Source: JAVKSM01 sp039583705 (GTDB lineage: Bacteria > Actinomycetota > Actinomycetes > Mycobacteriales > Pseudonocardiaceae). From it: a DNA stretch of 25,978 bases. The notes beneath the pieces were generated by a model, which was not told the DNA's origin, made no database searches, and worked only from the letters and a program-made list of their open reading frames with translations. Of the stretch, positions 1 through 6,888 are shown piece after piece. Positions within the stretch are counted from its first letter, which is position 1. The number at the start of each line of letters is the position of its first letter. The stretch lies in contig JAVKSM010000033.1 in assembly GCA_039583705.1 (NCBI GenBank), forward strand, positions 1 to 25,978, in the 5' to 3' direction. Both the position numbers and the translations under genes were made by a program.

Positions 1-1
1 C

Positions 2-61
2 GGTGACTGGAACTACACCATCAAGAAATCGATGGACGAAACCGACCAGAAAAGTGAGTAA
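2..61 (+). CDS. C-terminal end of an unknown protein (partial, cut by window edge)
   Basis: An open frame enters from the left edge and stops at TAA 59-61. The last 19 residues read GDWNYTIKKSMDETDQKSE. They are hydrophilic, and the codons are AT-richer than in the core genes downstream. I recognise no family. It could be the tail of a real gene or a chance open frame, because only 60 bases are visible. The neighbouring decayed ORF at 176-433 suggests this flank is a worn accessory stretch. Confidence 0.3.
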   Translation, partial: GDWNYTIKKSMDETDQKSE

Positions 62-175
62 TTTAAATACGGTCCCTTGGTGTTCTCGTCGAGTTTCTTC
101 TCCACGCCGGCTCCTGCCTGTGCCGCCCCCGCGGCTGTTACCCGCTTGACACCGAGCCGTCTATAGGTCGCGCCT

Positions 176-433
176 ATGAGAGTGGTCACGATGTCAGGGG
201 GTCTGGCGGCCCTGGGAGCCGCGACGGGGGCGTTACCCTAACCATTCATGCGGAGCAGATGGTGGGGCCGGGAGGACATGGCATCAGTGAATGTGTACGG
301 CAACGGGCGCTGGAAGAATGTTACCTACAATTGCAGGAACACCGGAAGACACGAGTTTCGGACGATACTCACGGGGCGGATAGCGGGGGATCCTGTATCC
401 AGGGAATCCAACCACATTATCGTTACATGTTGA
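176..433 (+). pseudogene. Possible small secreted protein split by an in-frame stop
   Basis: ATG 176 starts 21 codons (MRVVTMSGGLAALGAATGALP) that look like a signal peptide: a basic start, then an Ala/Gly/Leu-rich core. They end at TAA 239-241. Two codons later, in the same frame, reading resumes at ATG 248 and runs to 433. The second part has mature-domain features, including a segment GNGRWKNVTYNC and a final Cys, two cysteines that could pair. One TAA separates the two halves, so I read this as one secreted-protein gene broken by a nonsense change, or two unrelated short ORFs. I do not recognise the domain. A small inverted repeat (163-167 with 173-177) overlaps the first ATG. Confidence 0.3.
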
Positions 434-513
434 CGTTCTGCTGCCGTTTCCATGGGTGGCTTTCGGGATCGCGAGTTCGCGCGCCAGAGGGGCGTGCCAC
501 CGTCGTGCCGGCG

Positions 514-519
514 TAGCCT
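514..519 (+). promoter_or_regulatory. -10 element (TAGCCT) for a leaderless birA transcript
   Basis: TAGCCT fits the actinobacterial TANNNT -10 pattern and lies 8 nt before GTG 528. No Shine-Dalgarno sequence precedes that GTG. No convincing -35 is seen. This arrangement supports GTG 528 as the birA start. Confidence 0.35.
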
Positions 520-527
520 CCGCCAGC

Positions 528-1343
528 GTGTACCGCGAGCTGGACCGGCCACCGCTGCGGGCGGCGCTGCTGCGGCGCGCGCTGGTCGCGCCCCGCGGCG
601 ACTGGGCCGGGCTGGACGTCGTCGCGCGCACCGGGTCGACCAACGCCGACCTCCTCGCCGCCGCCCGCGCCGGGGCGCCGGACCGCACGGTGCTGGTTGC
701 GGAGCAGCAGGACGCGGGCCGGGGTCGGCTGGGCCGGCGGTGGAGCAGCCCCCCGCGGGCCGGCCTGACCTGCAGCGTCCTGCTGCGCCCGGTGCCGGTG
801 CCGGTGCACCGCTGGGGCTGGTTGCCGCTGCTGGCCGGGGTGGCGCTGGCCCGGGTCGTGGACCGCCTCGGCGAGATCGACGTCGCCCTCAAGTGGCCCA
901 ACGACCTGCTCGTCGGGCCCGCGGGGGACAAGGTGGCCGGGATCCTCGCCGAGGCCAGCGGGACCGCGGTGGTCCTCGGCATCGGGCTCAACGTCACCAC
1001 CCGCGCCGACGAGCTGCCGCCAGGCGGAGCGTCGCTGGCGCTGGCGGGGGCGGCGTGCACGGACCGCGAGGCGCTGCTGCGGGCCCTGCTGCGGGGGCTG
1101 GCTCAGGACGACCGGCGGTGGCGCGAAGCCGGCGGGGACCCGGCCGCGAGCGGGCTACGGGCGGCCTACCGCACCCGCTGCGCGACGTTGGGCGAGCTGG
1201 TCCGGGTCTGTCTCCCCGATGGGGGCATGCTCGAAGGACTCGCCGTCGACGTCGACTCCGACGGCCGGCTGGTGCTGCGCACCGCTGCCGGCGAGTCGCC
1301 CGTCGCGGCTGGCGACGTCCGGCACGTGCGGCCGCTACCGTGA
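528..1343 (+). CDS. birA: Biotin--[acetyl-CoA-carboxylase] ligase
   Basis: Joins biotin to the lysine of biotin-dependent carboxylases through biotinyl-5'-AMP in the cytoplasm. The sequence shows the family signatures in order: GSTNADL near residue 35, the GRGRLGRRWSSPPRAG biotin/AMP loop near residue 65, KWPNDLLVG and KVAGILAE near 125-140, then GIGLNV. A short C-terminal domain follows. There is no N-terminal helix-turn-helix, so it is the monofunctional type that does not act as a repressor. GTG 528 (271 aa) was chosen because the product then begins VYRELDRPPLR, as actinobacterial BirA proteins do, and a TAGCCT hexamer sits just upstream; GTG 456 would add 24 unlikely residues. The PH-domain gene follows after 32 bp, the same pairing as Rv3279c-Rv3278c. 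Confidence 0.93.
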   Translation: MYRELDRPPLRAALLRRALVAPRGDWAGLDVVARTGSTNADLLAAARAGAPDRTVLVAEQQDAGRGRLGRRWSSPPRAGLTCSVLLRPVPVPVHRWGWLPLLAGVALARVVDRLGEIDVALKWPNDLLVGPAGDKVAGILAEASGTAVVLGIGLNVTTRADELPPGGASLALAGAACTDREALLRALLRGLAQDDRRWREAGGDPAASGLRAAYRTRCATLGELVRVCLPDGGMLEGLAVDVDSDGRLVLRTAAGESPVAAGDVRHVRPLP

Positions 1344-1375
1344 CCGGCGCGGCGCGGGGACGAGGAGGGACGGCC

Positions 1376-1876
1376 ATGGCCTACCCCGACAGCCTGCTCG
1401 TCGAGGGCGAGCACGTCGTGCTGCACCGGCACCCGCACTGGAAGATGCTCGTCCTGCCGGTCCTCGTCCTGCTCGCCAGCGCCGGTCTGGCCGGCTACCT
1501 GGCCGCGCTGGTCCGGCACGAGAGCTGGCACCGCATCGCATGGATCGTCCTCGCGGTCCTCGCGGTCCTGGTCGTCGGCCGGCTGACGCTGGTGCCGGTG
1601 ATGCGCTGGCGCACCACGCACTTCATCGTCACCACCCGGCGGGTGCTGGTCCGGGAGGGCGTGCTGGCGCGCCACGGCATCGACCTGCCGACGAGCCGGA
1701 TCACCAGCGCGCGGTTCCGCCACAACCTCCTCCAGCGGATGCTCGGGTGCGGCACGCTGATCGTGGAGTCGGCCTCCGAGGAGCCGCTGGAGTTCGACGA
1801 CGTCCCCGGCGTGGAGAAGGTCCACTCGCTGCTCTACCACGAGGTCGTCGACCCCGGCGACGAGCCGATCCGCTGA
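1376..1876 (+). CDS. Membrane-anchored bacterial PH (bPH2) domain protein
   Basis: A 166-aa protein. Residues 1-20 carry the conserved GEHVVLHRHPHWK lead-in. Two hydrophobic helices follow at about 22-46 and 54-74. The bacterial PH domain then runs from about residue 82: FIVTTRRVLVREGVLARHG, DLPTSRITSARF and a Glu/Asp-rich end. This is the YdbS-like layout, with two membrane helices before a cytoplasmic PH fold. The start ATG 1376 has a strong site, GAGGAGGGA, about 6 nt upstream. It lies 32 bp after birA and is probably cotranscribed with it. Its biochemical role is unknown; the link to birA is conserved in mycobacteria. Confidence 0.85.
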   Translation: MAYPDSLLVEGEHVVLHRHPHWKMLVLPVLVLLASAGLAGYLAALVRHESWHRIAWIVLAVLAVLVVGRLTLVPVMRWRTTHFIVTTRRVLVREGVLARHGIDLPTSRITSARFRHNLLQRMLGCGTLIVESASEEPLEFDDVPGVEKVHSLLYHEVVDPGDEPIR

Positions 1877-2015
1877 GCGGCGTCGCGCGGGCGGCCTGGC
1901 GGTGGGACGCGGATCCCGGGGTGATCGTGCCACTGCCGGTCGGCGCCGACGAGCTGCGCGAGGCCCAGTAGCATTTCGCCCGCGTCGGCGACGGACACCG
2001 AGTGAGGGAGTGGCC

Positions 2016-2732
2016 ATGAGGATCGGCCGGATCATGCTGGCGGCTGCGCTCGCCGGGCTGATCGCAGCGTGCTCGACGGCGGGGGGTGGCTCCGGCGGCC
2101 CGTCGGCCACCCAGTCGGTCCCGCCGACGTCGACCAGCGTCGTCAACGGAAACTTCACCAAGGCCCTGCTGCCGGCGAGCGCGCTGCCGGCCGGGATGAG
2201 CACCCAGACCTACGACCTGTCGACGCTGCCCCAGGGGCAGCTCAGCCAGGCCGCGAGCGGCCTGACCGTCACCCCGCCGCAGTGCGACCAGCTCGTCAAG
2301 GCCGCGCTACAGAGCGCCAGCGGCGGCAAGGGCGCCGTCCTGGCCGCCTTCAGCACCAAGGGCAGGGTGACGGACACCGTGACGCCGGCGCCCACCGACC
2401 TCTCGGCGATCGACAGCTCGCTGTCCGCCTGTCACACGGCGACGGTGAGCTACGGCGCGCGGTTCACCGGGCACATGACGATCACGCGGGTCAAGTCGCC
2501 GGCCGTGGACGCCCAGCAGGTCATCGCCTACCGCCAGGACACGAAGTTCGACCTTCCGCCGAGCGCCTCGCCACAGCTCACCCAGGCGATGCAGACCCTG
2601 GGCAGCAGCGAGGTCGTGGTCATGGAGGATCGCGGCTTTCTCGTGACGGTCATGGTCTCCGGCAAGCCGGGTGTCACCGCGACCGCGCTGGCGCCCAAGG
2701 CGCTGGCGCAGGCCCGCAGCGCGCTGCACTGA
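2016..2732 (+). CDS. Putative lipoprotein, function unknown
   Basis: A 238-aa protein with a type II signal peptide: MRIGR, a hydrophobic core, and a lipobox LIAAC with the lipid-bearing Cys at residue 19. A Gly/Ser/Thr/Pro-rich linker to about residue 45 suits a surface-tethered protein. The rest is an alpha/beta-type sequence with two Cys (in PPQCDQL and SACHTA) that may form a disulfide. It resembles the general layout of mycobacterial Lpp-type lipoproteins, but I cannot assign a named family with certainty. ATG 2016 follows GTGAGGGAG at good spacing. It stands 139 bp after the PH gene and converges on hisN. Confidence 0.8.
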   Translation: MRIGRIMLAAALAGLIAACSTAGGGSGGPSATQSVPPTSTSVVNGNFTKALLPASALPAGMSTQTYDLSTLPQGQLSQAASGLTVTPPQCDQLVKAALQSASGGKGAVLAAFSTKGRVTDTVTPAPTDLSAIDSSLSACHTATVSYGARFTGHMTITRVKSPAVDAQQVIAYRQDTKFDLPPSASPQLTQAMQTLGSSEVVVMEDRGFLVTVMVSGKPGVTATALAPKALAQARSALH

Positions 2733-2742
2733 CCCTCGGTTG

Positions 2743-2817
2743 TTGACCGCTCTGCCGTTGACCGCTCTGCCGTTGACCGCTCTGCCGTTGACCGCTCTGC
2801 CGTTGACCGCTCTGCCG
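2743..2817. repeat. Perfect 5 x 15-bp tandem repeat between convergent genes
   Basis: Five exact copies of TTGACCGCTCTGCCG run head to tail (2743, 2758, 2773, 2788, 2803). They start 10 bp after the lipoprotein stop and end 7 bp before the hisN stop. The unit length is a multiple of three and stays open in several frames, but it lies outside both genes. The copies do not differ, which points to recent expansion by slippage. It may affect termination of the two converging transcripts, but it is not itself a hairpin. Confidence 0.95.
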
Positions 2818-2824
2818 TCGCGGA

Positions 2825-3685
2825 TCACTGTGCCCTCGCGCCGGCGAGCACGGCGAGCGCCCTGTCGTGCAGCGCGCTGTTGGAGGAGAGACCGGAACCC
2901 CCGGCGTGCGTCGGCCTGCCGGCGAGGTCCGTGAGCCGGCCGCCGGCCTGCTCGACGATCACCCGGGGCGCCGCCAGGTCCCACGGGTTGGCCTGCGGAT
3001 CCACCGCCAGGTCCAGCGCTCCCTCGGCGACCAGGCAGTGCTGCCAGAAGTCGCCGAATGCCCGGCTCTCCCAGCAGCGGCGGGTCAGCGCGAGCCACGC
3101 CTGCTGACAGCCCAGGGTGCGCCAGTGGTCGAGGTCGGTCGTCGAAGCGAAAGCGTCGCCGAGGTCGGTGACCCCCGAGACCCGCAGGCGCCGCGGTGCC
3201 GCGCCGTCACCCCCTCCCCAGGCGCTCCCGACCCAGGCGCCCGCGCCGGCTGCGGCCCACCAGCGCCGACCTAGCGCGGGAGCGCTCACCACGCCGACCA
3301 CCGGGGTGTCGCGCACGGTGAGCGCGACGAGGCTGGCCCACACCGGCAGGCCGCGGGAGAAGTTTTTCGTGCCGTCGATCGGGTCGAGCAGCCAGGCACG
3401 CTGGTCGCTGCCGCTGGCGGCGCCCTGCTCCTCGCCGGGTACGGCGCCCCGCTCCTCGCCGAGCACGGCATCCCGCGGGCGCTCGGCGGCCAGCGCCGCA
3501 CGCACCGCGTCCTCGGCGGCAAGGTCGGCGTCGGTCACCGGCGTGTGGTCCGGTTTGCGGTCCACCCGCAGGTCCACGGCCCGGAAGCGGGTCGTGGTGA
3601 CGGCGTCCGCGGCGTCGGCCAGCCGCAGGGCGAGGCGTAGGTCCTCGGCGTAGTCGGGCACGGTGGCGATCGTGTCACGTCTCAT
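2825..3685 (-). CDS. hisN: Histidinol-phosphatase of the inositol monophosphatase superfamily
   Basis: Mg2+-dependent phosphatase, most likely removing phosphate from L-histidinol phosphate in histidine synthesis. The superfamily motifs are present: TPVTDADLAAED near residue 50, GEE near 77, LDPIDGTKNF near 100-109 (metal ligands), and NPWDLAAPRVIVEQAGG near 233. The stretch DPIDGTKNFSRGLPVWASL followed by VGVVSAPALGRRWWAA is typical of actinobacterial HisN (Rv3137 type) rather than SuhB. It is 286 aa, longer than the usual 260 or so. Part of the excess is a loop duplicated by a 24-bp tandem repeat (3419-3466). ATG 3685 diverges from the response-regulator gene. A general inositol phosphatase is the alternative. 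Confidence 0.85.
   Translation of the reverse strand: MRRDTIATVPDYAEDLRLALRLADAADAVTTTRFRAVDLRVDRKPDHTPVTDADLAAEDAVRAALAAERPRDAVLGEERGAVPGEEQGAASGSDQRAWLLDPIDGTKNFSRGLPVWASLVALTVRDTPVVGVVSAPALGRRWWAAAGAGAWVGSAWGGGDGAAPRRLRVSGVTDLGDAFASTTDLDHWRTLGCQQAWLALTRRCWESRAFGDFWQHCLVAEGALDLAVDPQANPWDLAAPRVIVEQAGGRLTDLAGRPTHAGGSGLSSNSALHDRALAVLAGARAQ
3419..3466. repeat. 24-bp tandem duplication inside hisN
   Basis: Copies 3419-3442 and 3443-3466 match at 21 of 24 positions. They encode the doubled GEE-containing loop (GEERGAVPGEEQGAASG) just before the DPIDGT metal motif. The frame is kept. Confidence 0.85.
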
Positions 3686-3707
3686 CTGCGGTTTCCCTGA
3701 ATCGGAC

Positions 3708-3713
3708 TAGGGT
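3708..3713 (+). promoter_or_regulatory. -10 element (TAGGGT) before a short leader ORF
   Basis: TAGGGT lies 7 nt before GTG 3721. That GTG opens a 9-codon ORF (3721-3750). The spacing suits a leaderless transcript beginning at the GTG. No clear -35 is seen. Confidence 0.35.
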
Positions 3714-3720
3714 GCGGATC

Positions 3721-3782
3721 GTGACCACTGAACGGAGCTCGCCGGGATGAGTGTCGGCGCCGAACGGAGCTCGTCGGAGTGA
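3721..3782 (+). promoter_or_regulatory. Two overlapping leader ORFs before the response regulator
   Basis: GTG 3721 to TGA 3750 encodes VTTERSSPG. Its TGA overlaps ATG 3747, which runs to TGA 3782 and encodes MSVGAERSSSE. That TGA in turn overlaps the response-regulator GTG at 3779. The chain of 4-base overlaps suggests translational coupling. It arises from a 32-bp tandem duplication of the start region. Whether the peptides are made is unknown. Confidence 0.35.
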
Positions 3783-3793
3783 GCGTCGGCACC
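3730..3793. repeat. 32-bp tandem duplication of the translation-start region
   Basis: 3730-3761 and 3762-3793 are near-identical, with changes at only a few bases. Each copy has GAACGGAGCTCG, a start codon (ATG 3747 or GTG 3779) and the codons for SVG(A/T). The gene therefore has two starts, and only the second is in frame with the response regulator. Confidence 0.85.
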
Positions 3794-4462
3794 GTCCTGC
3801 TCGCCGAGGACGACACGGCGATCGCCGAGCCGCTCTCGCGGGCCCTGCAGCGCGAGGGTTACGAGGTGGCCGTCGTGGCCGACGGTCCGACGGCGCTGCG
3901 CCGGGCCGTCGAGGGTGAGGTCGACCTGCTGGTGCTCGACCTCGGGCTGCCCGGCATGGACGGGCTGGAGGTCTGCCGCCGGCTGCGCGGCCGCCACCTG
4001 GACCTGCCGGTCCTCATGCTCACGGCCCGCACCGACGAGGTGGACTTCGTCGTCGGGCTCGACGCCGGGGCCGACGACTATGTCGGCAAGCCGTTCCGGC
4101 TCGCCGAGCTGCTGGCGCGGGTCCGGGCGCTGCTGCGGCGGCGGCTGCCGGACATTGTGGAGGCCAACGGGGTGCGGATGGAGCTGTCGGCCCGCCGGGT
4201 GCTCGTCGACGGGCGAGAGGTCACCCTGGCGAACAAGGAGTTCGAGCTGCTCCGGGTGCTGATCAGCCGTGCTGGTCAGGTCGTCACGCGGGAGGAGATC
4301 CTGGGCGAGGTCTGGAACGACCCCGAGATGAAGACCTCCAAGACATTGGACATGCACATGTCCTGGCTGCGCCGCAAGCTCGGCGACGGGGACTGTGGCC
4401 ACGTCAGCGGGCGCCGGATCGCGACGGTCCGTGGGGTCGGGTTCCGCTTCAACGCGTCGTGA
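3779..4462 (+). CDS. OmpR/PhoB-family response regulator
   Basis: A 227-aa DNA-binding response regulator. The receiver domain (about 5-118) has the acidic pair D11/D12, phospho-acceptor D54 in LVLDLGLPGMDG, T82 and K104 in VGKPF. The winged-helix domain (about 128-226) has the OmpR pattern NKEFELLRVLISRAGQVVTR, then RRKLG and the VRGVGFRF end. GTG 3779 is preferred because it restores the receiver start (VGTVLLAEDD) and carries GTCGGAG upstream. It is followed 54 bp later by a histidine kinase, its likely partner. Upstream is the duplicated leader. The signal and targets are unknown; I do not match it to a named system. Confidence 0.92.
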   Translation: MSVGTVLLAEDDTAIAEPLSRALQREGYEVAVVADGPTALRRAVEGEVDLLVLDLGLPGMDGLEVCRRLRGRHLDLPVLMLTARTDEVDFVVGLDAGADDYVGKPFRLAELLARVRALLRRRLPDIVEANGVRMELSARRVLVDGREVTLANKEFELLRVLISRAGQVVTREEILGEVWNDPEMKTSKTLDMHMSWLRRKLGDGDCGHVSGRRIATVRGVGFRFNAS

Positions 4463-4504
4463 GCGCGGCTGGTCGGGACGCGCCGGGCTCCTCGCGAGCG
4501 GTCG

Positions 4505-4510
4505 TAGGCT
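4505..4510 (+). promoter_or_regulatory. -10 element (TAGGCT) directly before the kinase start
   Basis: TAGGCT lies 6 nt before GTG 4517, and there is no Shine-Dalgarno sequence. The kinase may thus have its own leaderless transcript besides read-through from the regulator gene. Confidence 0.35.
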
Positions 4511-4516
4511 GCCCAT

Positions 4517-5797
4517 GTGCGCCGGCGCATCCTGCAGTCGACGTTCGTCGTGGTGGCGCTCACCGCGCTGGTGCTCGGTGGTCCACTGGTGTTCACGACG
4601 TGGCGGCTGGTCGAGGACGTCACCCGCAGCGACCTGTCCGCCCGGTTGGGGCAGATCGTGTCGACCCTCGACGAGCAACTGTCCACCACGGACACTGTCG
4701 ATCTTGACGTGGTGGCCATCGCGGTCCCGCCCGGCGCCCTGCTGACGGTGACCACGCGCCGCACCGGCGCGCGCGCCTACGGCATCAGCCCGGGCGGTGG
4801 GGCGGTGGTGGAGAGCCTGCCGCTCGGCCTGTCCGGCAGCGCGACGCTCGCGGTGCCCGGAGGTGCGATGCGCAGCAGGCAGCTCCAGGCGACGGTCGTC
4901 GTGGTGTTGCTCGTCGTGCTGTCGGTCGGCACCGGGGCAGTGGTTGCGACGATCACCGCGCGCCGCTTGGCAGGTCCGCTGCAGCGGCTGGCCGACCGCG
5001 CTGCCCGACTCGGAGCGGGGGACTTCCGGCTGGCGCCGGCCCGGCACGGTATCCCCGAGCTGGACCGGGTCTCCGACGTGCTCGATTCCTCGGCCGGTGC
5101 CCTTGCCGAGTTGGTGCAGCGTGAGCGCGAGCTGGTCGGCGACGTCTCCCACCAACTGCGTAGCCGGCTCACCGCACTGCAGTTGCGGCTCGACGAGCTC
5201 GCGAGCCACCCGGACCACGCCGTCGCGGCCGAGGCCGCGGCGGCGCTGGAGCAGGCCGAGCGGTTGGCCGGGGTTCTCGATGAGCTGCTCGAGGCGGCCC
5301 GCGCCGCGCGGGCCGCCGGTGCCGGTCCGGTGGACCTTGCCGACGAGCTGCGCGCGGTCGCCGACGAGTGGCGGGGGTCGCTGCGCTCGGCGGGCCGGAC
5401 GCTGCGACTTCAGGTGCCACGCGGGCTGCTCGCCCGTGCCACCCCGGCCCGGTTGCGGGAGGCCGTCGGGGTGTTGGTGGAGAACGCGCTGCGGCACGGT
5501 GCCGGACCGGTCACGGTGTCCGCCCGGCGCGGCGAGGGGGCGACGACGGTCGTCGAGGTCAGCGACGCCGGTGCCGGCGTCCCGGAGGACCTCGTGCCCC
5601 ACGTCTTCGACCGCGGGGTCTCCGGTGGCTCCTCGACAGGTCTCGGGCTCGCGCTGGCCCGGGCGCTCGTGGAGGCCGACGGCGGTCGGCTGGAGCTCTA
5701 TAAAGCCCGACCGGCGACGTTCGCGCTCTTCCTCCCGGTGCCGCGGCCCGACGACGTCGTCCCGACCACCCGACGCTCCCCATCGGTGCCTCGCTGA
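4517..5797 (+). CDS. Membrane sensor histidine kinase
   Basis: A 426-aa kinase pairing with the upstream response regulator. Helix 1 is at about 10-30. An extracytoplasmic sensor of about 90 residues follows, and helix 2 is at about 122-147. A HAMP domain follows (about 148-200). The HisKA box is LVGDVSHQLRSRLTAL with phospho-acceptor H212. The ATPase domain has the N box (VENALRHG, N323), G1 box SDAGAGVP (D350), F box FDRG, and G2 box STGLGLALA. All catalytic motifs are intact. The start is GTG 4517; ATG 4515 is out of frame. The C-terminal end is only 46 bp from the convergent gtrA stop, with an 18-bp repeat covering the gap. The sensed signal cannot be inferred. Confidence 0.92.
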   Translation: MRRRILQSTFVVVALTALVLGGPLVFTTWRLVEDVTRSDLSARLGQIVSTLDEQLSTTDTVDLDVVAIAVPPGALLTVTTRRTGARAYGISPGGGAVVESLPLGLSGSATLAVPGGAMRSRQLQATVVVVLLVVLSVGTGAVVATITARRLAGPLQRLADRAARLGAGDFRLAPARHGIPELDRVSDVLDSSAGALAELVQRERELVGDVSHQLRSRLTALQLRLDELASHPDHAVAAEAAAALEQAERLAGVLDELLEAARAARAAGAGPVDLADELRAVADEWRGSLRSAGRTLRLQVPRGLLARATPARLREAVGVLVENALRHGAGPVTVSARRGEGATTVVEVSDAGAGVPEDLVPHVFDRGVSGGSSTGLGLALARALVEADGGRLELYKARPATFALFLPVPRPDDVVPTTRRSPSVPR

Positions 5798-5801
5798 GTC
5801 G

Positions 5802-5872
5802 GGGGGACCACTCGGAATCGGGGGACCACTCGGAATCGGGGGATCACTCGGCGGAGGGGATCACTCGGCGGA
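5802..5872. repeat. Imperfect 18-bp tandem repeat, four copies
   Basis: Units start at 5802, 5820, 5838 and 5856. The first two are identical (GGGGGACCACTCGGAATC). The third and fourth are variants ending in GGCGGA, and the fourth is 17 bp. The array sits between the kinase stop and the convergent gtrA stop and enters the last codons of gtrA, where it encodes the RRVIPSAE tail. Confidence 0.85.
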
Positions 5873-6380
5873 GGGGGCGGGGAATCCGCGGCCGGGCGTT
5901 GGCGTCCGGGAAGACCCACCGTCGGAACGCCCACCAGCGGAAGATCATAGCGGCCAGCGTGCCGACCAGTTGGGCGCTGACGAAGTCAGCGACCTCCTGA
6001 ACCAGCCGGCTGACCTCCGGCACGGCGAGGTGCAGACCGTACCGTGAGATCCACAGCGGTGCAGTGTTGATCACCAGACCGATGCTGGAGACGACGAAGT
6101 AGAGCAACGCCTCGTGGTGGCGCTCCCGGCCGCCGCGGGTGCGGAAGGACCACTCCCGGTTGAGGACGTAGCCCAAGACCGTCGCCACGATGACGGCGAT
6201 GATCTTTGCGGTGACCGGCTTCGGTTCGAGCACCGTTGTCTTGAGGACGCCGAACACCGTGGTGTCCACGACGAACGTGACCGCACCCACCAACCCGAAC
6301 TTGACCAGCTCGCGGTGCTGGATCGCCATGGCCTGGTACGGCTGCGGGAGCCGCGCCAGGACGGACTCGACGACGGGCAC
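5844..6380 (-). CDS. GtrA-family membrane protein
   Basis: A 178-aa protein with four hydrophobic helices at about 25-47, 56-79, 90-111 and 131-155. It carries the GtrA signatures KFGLVGAVTFVVDTTVFG near the first helix and GYVLNREWSF after the second. Family members are thought to help move or use polyprenyl-linked sugars in cell-surface polysaccharide synthesis. The Mycobacterium homologue (Rv3277) lies next to purK; here purK is 5.4 kb away because of an insertion. Start GTG 6380 has a TAGACT hexamer 6 nt upstream and no Shine-Dalgarno site. The C-terminal tail is encoded by the 18-bp repeat, so its length may vary between strains. Confidence 0.88.
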   Translation of the reverse strand: MPVVESVLARLPQPYQAMAIQHRELVKFGLVGAVTFVVDTTVFGVLKTTVLEPKPVTAKIIAVIVATVLGYVLNREWSFRTRGGRERHHEALLYFVVSSIGLVINTAPLWISRYGLHLAVPEVSRLVQEVADFVSAQLVGTLAAMIFRWWAFRRWVFPDANARPRIPRPLRRVIPSAE

Positions 6381-6386
6381 TCCGGC

Positions 6387-6392
6387 AGTCTA
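6387..6392 (-). promoter_or_regulatory. -10 element (TAGACT) for leaderless gtrA
   Basis: On the minus strand TAGACT is followed by 6 nt and then GTG 6380. No clear -35 is seen. Confidence 0.4.
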
Positions 6393-6541
6393 CGGAGCGG
6401 GTTTCCCAGCGCGGCTGTTAGGGCGTGTCCCGTGGTCTTCTGCTTGCTGCGCGTCGCCCACCTGCAGAATCACCCGGCGGACCACTCCCGTTGAGGCGTC
6501 GGTGACGTTGCCGATCGAACGCCCGGCAGCGGTCGCCCCAA

Positions 6542-6756
6542 CTGGAGCCCACGACCGGGATCGAGCGGTTCGCCCGGCTGGTCGTCGCTCAGGTCATGAG
6601 CTGCGAGCCCTACGCCAGCGCCCGGCGGATGTTCAAGCCCGCTACAACGCCACCGCCACCCCGTTCGACTGGCGCTTCACCCACACCGACCTCGACCGAC
6701 TGCTCAAACCGCATCGCCCCCGAGGCCACGCACCCGCGCCGCCGCTCGCCGCGTGA
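6542..6756 (+). mobile_element. IS630-family transposase remnant, deleted and frameshifted
   Basis: In one frame, 6542-6637 encodes EPTTGIERFARLV then VMSCEPYASARRMF. This matches the internal part of IS630 transposases, just before the DNGSSHRG catalytic segment. The catalytic segment is missing. From 6640, in another frame, YNATATPFDWRFTHTDLDRL matches the C-terminal end of the same family. A further frame change then restores RIAPEATHPR. So one transposase gene has lost most of its catalytic middle and cannot be active. Positions 6381-6541 before it contain no gene I can support. The last 52 bp recur at 9121-9174. Confidence 0.7.
6696..6747 (+). repeat. IS630 3'-end fragment, left copy
   Basis: CCGACTGCTC, then an ACCGCATC run, then CCACGCACCCGCGC. 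The same order occurs at 9121-9174 with small indels. The two copies are in the same orientation and flank the glycosyltransferase/TetR pair. Confidence 0.7.
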
Positions 6757-6888
6757 AGCTGCCGCCGTTCTCGGTCTCTCGGGAGGAAGTCGCTGCGGCT
6801 GTCTCCGCTGACCCGGCCAGGTACGAGGACGTGTTGCCATCCCGGTGCCCGACCGAGGAGGCCGACTGTGTGGGTCTCAACGCTGCGA

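Noticed and set aside
146..167. TTGACA with TATAGG as a promoter
   Set aside because: The gap is only 10 bp, too short for a sigma-70-type promoter.
452..1375. A 474-codon frame in front of the PH-domain gene
   Set aside because: Only the part from ATG 1376 has a ribosome site and a domain; the rest is the birA gene in a different frame.
1877..1971. Short protein-like stretch after the PH gene
   Set aside because: It is open but has no start codon of its own with a ribosome site; too little to call a gene.
2743..2817. CRISPR array
   Set aside because: The 15-bp units abut with no spacers, and no cas gene is present.
3707..5602. A 631-codon open frame on the minus strand across the two-component genes
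   Set aside because: It mirrors two genes with full sets of family motifs and has no recognisable domain; it is an effect of high GC.
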